A DNA stretch of 64,000 nt from contig JASAND010030682.1 of the NCBI GenBank assembly GCA_030248195.1, forward strand, positions 62,001-126,000, in the 5' to 3' direction. This document shows, in pieces, positions 46,834-58,100 of the stretch. The position numbers and the translations under genes are program-made. Every line of letters starts with the position of its first letter. Positions within the stretch are counted from its first letter, which is position 1. Source of the stretch: Trissonchulus latispiculum. Lineage: Eukaryota > Nematoda > Enoplea > Enoplida > Ironidae. Under the pieces are notes generated by a model, which had not been told where the DNA came from, did no database searches, and saw only the letters and a program-made list of their open reading frames with translations.

Positions 46834-47247
46834 AAGAGTACATAATAGATAAGAGTATGACAACAGGCAGGCTCTCTGTTATCAGAGCAAAAACTATGCT
46901 ATGCGCGCTATCGGCTAACCCCCCCCCACAAATTGACCCCCTCTAACACCGCCCCTATATGGGTACGGGGTCCAATCGGGGGTCGCTCACTGCTTTGCAT
47001 AATTACACGTTATAATTAACCGAGACCTAATTTGGGAACAGGGTGCAAGCGTGTATGTTTAACATATGCATGTAGAAAACATACTAAGCGAGTGAGCGAC
47101 CCCCGTTTGGAACTATGTACCATATAGGGGCGGTGTGAGAGGGGGTCAATTTGTGGGGGGGGTTAGCCGATAGCGCGCATAGCATAGTTTTTGCTCTGAT
47201 AACAGAGAGCCTGCCTGTTGTCATACTCTTATCTATTATGTACTCTT
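46834..47247. mobile_element. Foldback element with about 165-bp near-perfect arms
   Basis: The arms run from AAGAGTACATAATAGATAAG inward through TAACCCCCCCCCACAAATTG to a GGGGTCG segment, and are mirrored at about 47085-47247. The short loop holds unrelated sequence. No coding capacity. It lies in the PPP4R4-CSTF3 intergenic region. Confidence 0.75.
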
Positions 47248-47329
47248 GATAAAACTAAAACATCATCATTCTGAGCACTAAAACTTTGAAAACAAAGGTA
47301 TCAACTTTGAGTAGGCTAGGCGTCCCTGC

Positions 47330-47560
47330 AGTACTGTTGTTTTTGATTTTTGATTCGAATCGAATCAAAACACTTTTGATGCGACTTTTGATTTTTGATG
47401 CATCGAATCGAATCGAATCTGCTGTGCAGAAAATCGAACTGCATCAGATCTCTGCTGCTCTTTTCATGGCAAAATCGAGCGGCATCAAATCAAAAATATT
47501 TAGGTTGAATCGTTATTTTTGATTTTTGATTCAGTTTGATTCACATTTTGATTCATGGGA
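47330..47560. repeat. TTGATTC / GAATCG low-complexity repeat
   Basis: Clustered copies of TTTTTGATTC and CGAATCGAATC in both orientations. The open frame at 47286-47522 is read across it. Confidence 0.55.
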
Positions 47561-48258
47561 AATAAGCAGCAAATTGAGAGAAGCATTTGGAAAATGTGTA
47601 TGTGTGTATGTTTAGTGCCTGCATCTTTTCTGTGTGTTTGTAGGTATAATTCTGCCATCTTTCTTTGCTTATCAATTGTGCACTGCTTCTTGATTTGGGA
47701 TTGGGCTTTGGGTTTTACGTTTTTTAAGTTTTGTGCCAGTAAATTCTAAAATCTAGCAGTTGACTTTTAGGCTGAGCAATTACTTTTTTGATGTTGGCAT
47801 AGCATTAATAGGCACTCGTCAGAGGCCCCTTGTGCCGCCTCTCCGTGGACCGCAAGCGGACAGGAGACGGAGAGACGAAAAGTTGTTTTAGTTTGAATTT
47901 TCATTTATGCCTTTAAAATTTTTCACATATATATAGTATATTTGCGTGATCTTTGGATGGCTTAAAATGTTTGATCTTAAAAGACTATTCGAAGTTTTTA
48001 AAAGCCTCAATACCAAATTAAAGTCCTTTTCCATGCTTTTCTGAAGATGGCGAGCGATGTCGGTGATCTTTGCCCATGTTCCAGAATCTTTTGACACTAG
48101 TGTTAAAGTAGTAACTTTTTAATTTCCAAGGAGCATGTAGCCCTCTACTTTGAGGTGAATTTTCTCAAATTCCCTAAGAGATGTTAGTTTAATTTTAAAA
48201 ACCTATGTGCCGTCTGGATTGGAGTATAAAATATCTACATATTAAAGCGAGGTTCAGA

Positions 48259-48789
48259 TAGTGATGTTTCAGTCACTGAAACTGAAACTGAAACTGAAAC
48301 TAGGTTTCAGTTTGTACAGGTTTCAGTTTCAGTCACTGAAACTGAAACTGAAACTGAAACTATTTTGAGAAGAGACCTGAAACTGTAACTGAAACGGAAA
48401 CATTTTTAGGCAGCCGACTGAAACTGAAACTGAAACTATATTGGGTAAAAGACTGAAATTCGGACTGAAACTAGTTTCAGTCTTTCCTTAAATTTTGAAA
48501 ATTTTAAGGTTTTGAGCTTCGATTCTGTTAACATTGCTGTAAGAGAGGCTGAATAAACATTAAATTGTGCTTTATATTAACTCAGAGAGCTGGAAACCGT
48601 TGTTTTTAAAGCGAACTGAAACTGAAACTGAAACTCCGACTGAAACTAAAACTGAAACTGAAATTATTTTACGTTGCCGACTGAAACTTAAACTGAAACT
48701 ATTTTGGTGCACCGACTGAAACTGAAATTATTTCGAACCACCGACTGAAACTGAAACTGAAACTAAAATCGGCTACTGAAACAACACTA
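48259..48789. mobile_element. hAT-like element made of GAAACT hexamers
   Basis: The termini TAGTGATGTTTCAGT and (reversed) TAGTGTTGTTTCAGT enclose long arrays of ACTGAA/GAAACT hexamers broken by short unique spacers. The TAGTG end fits the hAT YARNG pattern. The flanking 8 bp (GGTTCAGA and GGTATCAG) do not match well enough to call a duplication. Confidence 0.55.
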
Positions 48790-48810
48790 GGTATCAGTGA
48801 ACTGAACTTA

Positions 48811-50665
48811 GACGCAAACTGTTGTTGCCGTTTGTAGACGCACGTACACCTGCGTACGTGACTATGAAGGCACCTTAAGAAGACCTGGCTATTGCGACGA
48901 AAATAGACGCCCGAAGAAAAACTATTAGTTGATCAGAACGTAGCAGAAAGTGATTTTCATCTTGACATGGGCCAACTAGACTCAAGTCTGACGTTCGGTG
49001 ACAGTCTGCTTACAATACAACATCAAAGATTTTGGGTGTGGGTAAAAACCAGCCCCAGCCCCAGCCTCGCACCAGCCTAAGAAAAACCAGCCCCTTCTCT
49101 CGCTGACCACTGTACACTTTAAACAGAAATTAAAGAATAGAAATTAACTATTGTAATTAACTATGTGTCCACATTATCCGAACTGTCAAAAATTTAGTAC
49201 AGTTACAGTTTTGCGAAGAATTTTTCCACTTCTCAATACAAAACTACATGTGATATGTCGCTAGAAAGAGGAGAAAACGTTCTTTTACTTATATGGGGTA
49301 GCCGCTGAAAATTTTGAGTAATTTTTCTCGGAATGAATTTTTGTCAAAAAGTGTCAACTATAGACGAGTTTACCCTACACTTTAAACTAAGGACTTTAAC
49401 ACATAATTACGCATATGCATGTAGGCAGTATATAGTGTAGCGCTGTTAATTGTGCCTTATATACAGTCATATAAAAATATATATAAGGAGTATTGCATGT
49501 TATATGTATATGATTTTGTACAATCAGGGAGGTCAAAAGAATTGTCACCATTCGTTAGAGAAATTAAAGAATAGAAATTATAATGTCTGAAGTAAATTGC
49601 TAAAAGTACCCATAGTGTTTGAACTCGTTCTGATGTAATGTAATTTGGATCTCTTTAACTATTTCCCCCCAACTCGTTTGGGGGGGATAGTTAAATCGGG
49701 ATCATATGTTAAGATGTATTTAAAGGTTGAAATAAACGTAATAGAAGTTATTTGGGTGATTCTGACCTATTCTGAATGAAAAATAAACTAATCTTCCAGT
49801 TCTTTGTGTTTAAATTCAAAATATTTATTTTAAAATCATTACCTTTAAATTTAACATGATTAAAATTCTAGCTCAAGCAAATTTTTAAATTTAGTATGTA
49901 CAATGAACTAATGCAAATAATTCAAGAAAGTTAAACATTAAGTATTTTTAAAACTCAAGATGTTTGAATTTTATATAACTTTTTGAAAATTTAAAGTTTT
50001 TAGTTACAAATTGAGTAGAAGCATCTGTTGTCAGTTCCACTTAGTATACTACACTTGCGTTGCTAACACGTTACTAAAATACGAGTTTATGTACAGTTAC
50101 TTTGGGAGGGGGGAATAGTTAAATTGGGTCTTGGGGGGGAATAGTTAAAGAGATCCTTTAATTTTAACATTTAGATTCAGACTGACAGTTTTAAAATTTA
50201 GAATTTTAAGAGAAGGTTCACATAACCTATATATATAAACTAAAAAATTTAAATGACTGGAAATGATGTTGTGCATTATCCACATTGTTTGTGATCAGAA
50301 GGTACTTATAACATTTAATTTCAAACACTTTAATTTCTATTCTTTAATTTCTGTTTAAAGTGTACAGTGGTCAGCGAGAGAAGGGGCTGGTTTTTCTTAG
50401 GCTGGTGCGAGGCTGGGGCTGGGGCTGGTTTTTACCCACACCCAAAATCTTTGATGTTGTATTGTAAGCAGACTGTCACCGAACGTCAGACTTGAGTCTA
50501 GTTGGCCCATGTCAAGATGAAAATCACTTTCTGCTACGTTCTGATCAACTAATAGTTTTTCTTCGGGCGTCTATTTTCGTCGCAATAGCCAGGTCTTCTT
50601 AAGGTGCCTTCATAGTCACGTACGCAGGTGTACGTGCGTCTACAAACGGCAACAACAGTTTGCGC
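48811..50665. mobile_element. 1.85-kb foldback element with about 350-bp arms
   Basis: The outer sequence CGCAAACTGTTGTTGCCG at 48811 is mirrored by CGGCAACAACAGTTTGCG ending at 50665. The arms stay near-identical for about 350 bp, including a CAGCCCCAGCCCCAGCC block. A second, inner inverted pair (ATCTCTTTAACTATT with G/C runs) lies at about 49647-49700 and 50105-50157. The core is AT-rich with no gene. Confidence 0.8.
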
Positions 50666-51946
50666 GCATCAATGCGGGTCGACGTTGCGCCATGGCGCCT
50701 AGGCGAGATGTCACATTTGGAAGCGTCTACGCGCGCCTACTAGCGACTGGGACTATGAAATCAGCATTAATGTTTCCAAGAAATTTGATCCGCGACAAGT
50801 TGATCCCATCAAGAACATGATGAAAAGCATGGAAGTTGAAAACTTTTGATAAATAGATTTATTCTATGCTTAGTCTCCAATTTGACCTACAAAACCACTG
50901 GAAATTGTAAACATCACGTTTCTAAATCCGAACGAACTAGCAAGATTAGAGTTTTCATCGGTTTCGTCGCCGTTTATACTAAAACTTCATGCAGTATGCT
51001 TATGTGAAATAATAAGTTGATAACAAGGAATCATCAAATTTGATTTCATTTATATCCAACCCAGAAACGCGAGCTGAGGAACCACTGGTTGGTAGGGAAT
51101 ATACAACCTCACAAGATGGGAGTAGTAGTGGTACCATACGACTAAACTGGACTCGACACGACAATGATAAAGTGCCATTTAGAAAGATTTCAGCGACCCC
51201 AGATAAGCCTCAGTTGCTTAATCTAGGTGAAATCAATTCATATCTGTGCAAGTTCTTAGGTTGAGATGGAAAGAGTAATGGGCATGGCCCCCCTGTGTCT
51301 ACTGTCTCTTATCGGACTTAGTATGCTTGGATAAGTACAGACCAAAAATTATTGCAATTCTTAATTGAATTTTAAACATTGCTACAACTACGGACATTTT
51401 TCCTTCTATCCTGTCTGAGCGCTCGGCTATTCCCTCCGACTCCTTTCTGCATCCCATTTCTTTGTTACCCAAGGCTACCGAGAAAGGCAAACGTTTTTCA
51501 GGCACATTCATCAATGTTGTCAAGCGGAGGGCAACTGTGGTCGACAAACGACTGTAGTTGCCTTTGGGAGTGACTGAAATAACCGCACAGCAGTTTGGCT
51601 TACGGACCACGTCTTCTGTCCATGGTCTTTCCTTCTCCGCCTCTTGCCAGTATTGTAAAAAACGACTGCGAGAGAGCAGCATTTTCCGGTTCTCAATGGG
51701 AGCCACAAAAATTAAATATCTTCCTTACGCAATGAGAGCGAGCCTTCTAGTGAAGGGATGCTCCATTATCAACCATTCATCCTAATACTGTGTACTTGTC
51801 CTACCCGACTGCAGCATTATCCTAAACATGTTTACTTCAATAAATAGACGTACTTTATCGAAACATAAGCTTCAAGAGCACATTCCCTATTGCAGTGCAA
51901 CCATACACCATAGCGGTAACCTATCCCTTACTGCAGAAGTTCACTC
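50666..51946. other. Intergenic, no gene supported
   Basis: Open frames at 51040-51264 (+, 74 codons) and 51299-51706 (-, 135 codons, beginning MAPIENRKMLLSRSRF) have moderately coding-like composition but no recognised domain and no convincing exon partners. The - strand frame includes a possible donor after DVV. Confidence 0.35.
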
Positions 51947-51952
51947 TTTATT
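51947..51952 (-). terminator. Candidate polyadenylation signal of CSTF3
   Basis: AATAAA on the - strand, about 208 bp past the CSTF3 stop codon. Confidence 0.45.
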
Positions 51953-52159
51953 TACAAAACTAAAACTGACATACGTGCAAAAGCAATAATTCCAAAGAAA
52001 CCAACAATGAAACAATCAGCTCATAATAAAAATACATAACACAACGGTAACATACAAAAACAGAATAGAGCTAGAAAGCCCAAATTGTAAGATTAGATTT
52101 CACAAAGCAACGGCAGTTATAACCTGTATATACAGAAACAAATTCACTATAAAAGCCTG

Positions 52160-55100
52160 TTATTTGACTCGTTTAAACTGCTGACGTAGTCTGTAAATAT
52201 CTTGAGTCGGGGGTGGTCCATCCAGATGGTTTTCATCGTCAGAATCGCCGGCTGCATGAGCTCGCTTTCTGGCAGCAGGATCCTGTTGTAAAACCTAAAA
52301 TTAAAAATATAATTACACTCGCTAACAGAAAAGATCAGACCCGCTTACAGTTTCACCAGCAGCTAAAAAAAGTACAAGCTAATAGACACAAAATTTTCTA
52401 TACCACAGGTTCGTACAAAATGCACCGTAGCACACCACAAGTGGACAAGGAAGGAACCTCTCTTGCTAAGTATAATACGATTCAATGGCCACTCACTTCA
52501 AAAGTTAGAAATGGAGGAACTACCAGTGGACCTCCTTTAGTTGAAACTGAGGTCTGGATTGAGGACCACCCATTCAACTTCGGATGTTAAGGGGGGGCTA
52601 CGAATTTCACTAAAAGTTTGATGTTGGAAAAGCTAGCTAGCTTAATACATAATGGTATTAGGTTTAGTGTAAAATAGTTTAAAGTTTGAAAGAATTCCAT
52701 TCAGCATAGCGTCCTGTGGAGCCATCAGAAGTTGGTGTTGTCGGTCCAAAGGTCGACATGGCTCATACACAAACTTCGCCTCGCCCTGATCGCTAAGGGC
52801 AAGGTACGGTACCCAAATTTTCCAGAAATAGTTCTGACATGTAGCGTTTTGATATCGTGTAAAATAATCCTTAGATCAATGTATACTTTTCTGTGAGATA
52901 CAAAGTGCGAAAAATTGGTTGTTGCAGGTCCATACGGGTGGAGGTTAACTAACGTCTAATGAGCTGTGGTTTATCAAATGAACCCAACTTTGCTCCAATT
53001 AATACTCCAAGTATCTGTCATTAACTTATGTAAAAATTACGTGATTTCGTTAATCCCTGCGTTCGCAGTGCTAGATTACATTATCGATGTTGTCGCTGTT
53101 ATTTGGTGCCATTTCGAAGATGTGAGCCAATTACTCCAAATTACTGTGGCAGAATCGGCAGAAACTTTGCGCATTACAGGCCAGTTAGTGTACCAAGATA
53201 TGCAGAAAGCTAGGTCACTTAAGGGGGGGGGCGCTTTTTGGCCGATTTTTCGACCATCTCCGATTTTGCTCATTTTCACATATTTTGTAGTCCCAATGGG
53301 TCCTCAAAACAAGACAGGTGCGTTTTGCGTCATATTGCTTCAATCGTTCTGTGGAGCCCTTAAAAGGTGACCTTGACATGTGTTAAACATAGGAAAATGA
53401 AAAAGTTAGGTTAAAAAGTTTGTGGCAGAAAAATTTTTCGCTGTATAAGATACAGCGCTACAACTGTGTTGTTCATGTTAAGTACATATCGGAGAGTGCA
53501 AATAACCCTTCTGGTGCAGTTTTATTGAATGGAGGATTTTTGGCGATTTTTCAAAGTCAAAATTTTGGAAAGTTGGTGCTTTTTGTACCACAAAAAACAG
53601 GACCAGCAAAACATTTTCGCCTCTCCTGCACGATTTGCAAAAGCTACAGAAATCGCTTATAGATAATTGCACTCTACGTATACTCAGAATTCTTATGACA
53701 GTTGCAAAATTCTACCATTTGTAGTGCTCTCAAAAAATTTGCCACGAAATCTGCTAATTTTGCCAAAAAATCATCATTTTGCACAATTCTCACGTTCTTT
53801 TAATAATTTCTTACTCGTTACCCACTCAAAAGTCACCAAAATTGGCACATAAAACTCTCAATGCCTGCAGGACATTATGCTAAAGGCAAATGCTTCAAGG
53901 TAGAACTTTTCTGTCGTGTCGACTCCTTTGATCTCTTATAGGTCACAAAAGTCAATTTTTGAAATTTCCAAAATACAGACAAATTGGGTATCATTCGATA
54001 GCTACTAATGAGCTGAACAACTTTTCTAATAGAACTATGTGTCGGAAATGTAGTATCTGAAAGTTAGAGCAAGTTAAAGTTTGAGGGCACAGTTAGCTGA
54101 AAAAGGCTCAGTTCACAATTGAAAAATGTACTGTGAACGACTGTCTGGATATCCCGGAGTCGTTTTAGTATTAAAATATTAGCCAACCGACAGAATTAAT
54201 TTGCCATATCAGTTGACCCAAATTTCGCTGCCGTTCTGTCTCAGCATGACCTTGGAGGGCAAACCACAGTGATTTTCAAGTTTTTCAACTTTATAGCTGA
54301 ATATCTCTGCCACAGTTTGATTTCGAACTCTAATGTTGTTTTTGAGAACATATGTACCTCTATTGTGTGTGAAAATGAGCGAAATCCATGACTATCGATT
54401 TTGACCCAAAGCGACCCCCCCCCTTAACCTCGCTTAAATGTTTAGAAATGCTAGATTGATTTCTCGAAGTATGGATGGCTATCGCTGCAAAAAGCTCTAA
54501 GACAGTTGTAAGCGCATACTGAACGAAGGAAGCGTCATATCGAAAAACGGATTTTATATTCGGATTCAGCAGGTGAAATAACCCCTGTAAGCACCTTTTC
54601 GGTGAAATCGGAGACAAAATATTTTTTGACCCCATTTTTACTGCGCTTAGATAGCTTTTCAGGCCTAAAAATAAGGGTTATTTCTTAACAAAAAGTTTGC
54701 TAGCACACTAACCAGAATGCCAAATTCCTCGAAACTGACAGACAGTTTGCCCCTATGAGAGCCTAATATTTGCTAAAAAGCTGGGGTAGGCTAGGGGCTG
54801 TCAATTTTATTAGATCGAAAACGGCGCACGGTCACATCGCAACTTTTCGCCAAATTTCAAAATTTGCGCTGTTATAGCTGAAGAAGGAAGCAACACTCGA
54901 AAGTCAGAATACTTTTAATATTTAGCACTAGTAACAGTTAACATTTCTGGCCGAAAGTTTCAGAATTGGTCAAACCGTTAATCCACCAGGGCTGAAAAAA
55001 CCTTTTTGAAAAATCCCATTTTTCCCACCAAAATTTGTACTTTGGCGTGCTGCCAAAAACAGTGTAGGTGAGATATATTGTTGCCCACCCTAAACTTTTT

Positions 55101-58100
55101 TACTTTGATATGTTGGCTAACGTTGGGGGGAAAAGTAGCTCTCTCTCCGACGATGTCGTGCCAACCCCTTCGTAGCCCCCCCCTTAAGCAATGATTTATA
55201 ACTCTTCTATTACCAGAAACGATAAAAATAGGAGTGGTGAGACCATCAACTCAGCCCCGAGAGGTCGAAGTACAGCACTGAGAGTATCTGTCGGCAAAAC
55301 CGAAACCATTGTTTTTCGCTTAAAGCAGTTTAAAATGGAAACTGTGTTCACCAAAAATGTGTAAAAAAACGGACATGTATTAATGAATGACAGTATCAAA
55401 ATGAAACAAACCGTCAGAGGATCAACAGTGGAAGCCAGAACCGTGTAAAACTCCTTCTTGACTTCGGCTAGTTTGGGATCCAGTGGGGTTCCGGGAGGAT
55501 CTGCAACGCCAGTCGGAGTAGTAACTAAAACAATAACATCAATATTGACTTCTAAATAAAATATAAGAAAAGAAATACTTTATTTACTTAAAATCAGAAA
55601 CTAATTGATTACTTCAGCTTTAATTAAAAAACTAATGAAACTACTACAAACCTTCTTGAAAAGATATAGACGTAAGCTAATTATATAAACTAAACCAAAT
55701 TAATAAATCTAATTCCAAGCTTACAGTCCTCTGGCAACTGCATTTCTCGGAATTTTTCTAACAGAATGTCAACCCCAACAAATGGTCCCTGAAACAATAA
55801 AAGTACAACTTCGTGATCGGAGATGCAGAAATTCTTTACATGTAAAGAATAAAGCTAAGCTACTGTGAAAATTTTTGGAAATAATATGAAAGCACTTGTT
55901 GTTGTTGTTGTGATTTCCTGGATCGTCTGCGAGGTTCCCAATATGATTGGAGAGGTTAATACCTCCCCACACCCTTGAGGAACTCCAGGACCGCCCGGGG
56001 CTCCTCCGAAAGGACCGAGATGGTGGGGTTGGGGCCAAGGTGCCGGGTGCGCATTGCCGTATGGGCCGGACAATGGATAAAAAGATGGAGGATATCTTCC
56101 TCCGGGTGTCCACAGTTAGGACAGGCCGGGGAAGCAGAGATACCGATTCGGTGTCGGTACTGGGCCAGTAGATTGCAGTGTCCATTGGCTCTCAATTGTG
56201 CCAACAGAACACGCTCCTTTCTGGTCATTGTTATTTCCGCTGCGGTGGCCACTCTGGACCGGCCGCTGTAGATTCCCATCTGATCGTAGGTTTTCAGATT
56301 TTCCAACGACTCGTGCCGGTAGTGTCGCTTGATAGTTGATTTTGCCGTTGAGTAGTCGACAGGCACATCTGCCTGTGGCAGCGTAGAAGCCAGTTTATCC
56401 GCTTCATCGGCCAGCTCATTTCCGTTGATTCCTATGTGCGACGGTACCCACTGAAATGTGAAATGGATGCTCCGTTCGTCCAGCTGATGCAGGACTTTCC
56501 AGATTTCAGAAATTAGTTTGCTTCCGTCTCCTCGCAGGTGGCCGGATTGGAGCTTCGTGATCAGAGATTTGGAGTCAGAGCAGATTCTGATCTCTGACCA
56601 TTCTGGTTTCCGGTTGGTTTTGATCCATCGGAGGCCTTCTAAGACGGCAAAGGTTTCCGCCCTAAAACTAGAGCAACAGCTTCCGGAGGCTGTTAGGATC
56701 CGGTGAACTTCTGTACCACCAGGCGTCATGATGACTGCAGCAGAGCCTCCATTTTTGGTCCCTTCACTGGCCGATCCGTCAGTCCAAATGACAATTTGCG
56801 GTTCCGGCAGAGCAGCCAGAGTGGCCGTGGTGGAGGCAACCAATTGGTTTGAGTTCTTTCCTGACCCGTCGAGGAGGTTTGCATTCAGCGTGACAGACGG
56901 AGTTGACCATGGTGGGAGGGTTGGTAGTTCCAGGGGCTCTCGGTTCAGATCAGCAAGGCCACAGCTTTCACTTATCTGTGACCCGAGGCGTCTCCAGGAA
57001 GGTTGGGATTTTAGTCTCTGCTCCACTGAGACTTCCGCAGTCCGGCGGCGGGGGTTTTCAGGTGGAAGCCGGAGTGATTTTTCATAGGCACAGGCGACTA
57101 ATTCATTGGATCTGATTTTCACTGATGGCAAGTTTGCTTCCGTCCGGACATAGTCAGCCGGGCTACCGGCCAGGCAACCTGTGATCACTCTGGCAGCTGA
57201 ATTTTGGGAGGCCTCCAGCTTCACTTCGTTTGATTTAGAGATCGACGGGAACCATGCTGCCAGCGCATATTCAAGGATCGATCTAATATAGGCTATATAC
57301 ATGCATCTGAGGTCCTCCTTTCCTGGCCCCCAGGCTCGGCCGGCCACGGCTCTCAGGGCAGCAGTTCGTTGTCGCATCCGTTGCCTGAGGTCAGTGATGT
57401 GAGGGGTGAAGGATAGGTTCCAGTCAAATTTGACCCCAAGAAAGACGGGGTTTTTATCGTGCGGTATTCGTTTTCCGCAGATCTGAAGGGCTGGGGCGTG
57501 GCTGGCTTCTTTGTTTTGAGTAGAAAAGATGCAGCATTGGCATTTGTCGGCATTTATATGGGCTTCATTCTTCATGGCCCATTTCGAGATGCCGTCCAGT
57601 GCCTTCTGGAGAAGCGCTTCTGCCTTTTTGATGTTCGGATCCGAGGTCCAGATAGCCACGTCGTCAGCGTAGATGCTAGCACTGACGCCCTCTAGAATTT
57701 CCTTCAGGATATCGTCTACATAGACCAGGAACAGGAGTGGCGACAGCAGAGATCCTTGAGGAACTCCCTGGTAGAATAGCTTCGGGTCACTGGTGATGTT
57801 GTTCAGCCGAACTCTGCCCTTGCGCACTTCAACACCAACATGCAAACCAAAAAGTTGAACCCTCCAAGCTAGCTAAATCAAGGCTCAGACACAGTCATTA
57901 GGGAAAATGGTATCATAGAGGTAGCCTAATACGTAGCTTCATATCAGCAAATACAAAAGGTCAAACAAAGGTAATTCAAAATATACAAAAGTAAATAGCA
58001 TACATGGAAAAAGACAGGAGGAGGCAGGAGAGTCATTAGCTGAGCGACGGCCGGAGGAGGGGGAAACACGCCGCCGGGGACAGGATGATAGCTACCTGAA

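Noticed and set aside
48267..48790. GAAACT hexamer array as a CRISPR-like or telomeric repeat
   Set aside because: Units are contiguous with no regular spacers, and the array is bounded by inverted TAGTG termini; it is not a telomere motif.
51299..51706. 135-codon - strand frame as a gene
   Set aside because: No recognised domain, no upstream or downstream exon partner with matching phase. Kept only as a remark.
55947..57695. Several + strand open frames opposite the LINE
   Set aside because: Antisense shadows of the 629-codon RT-RNase H frame.
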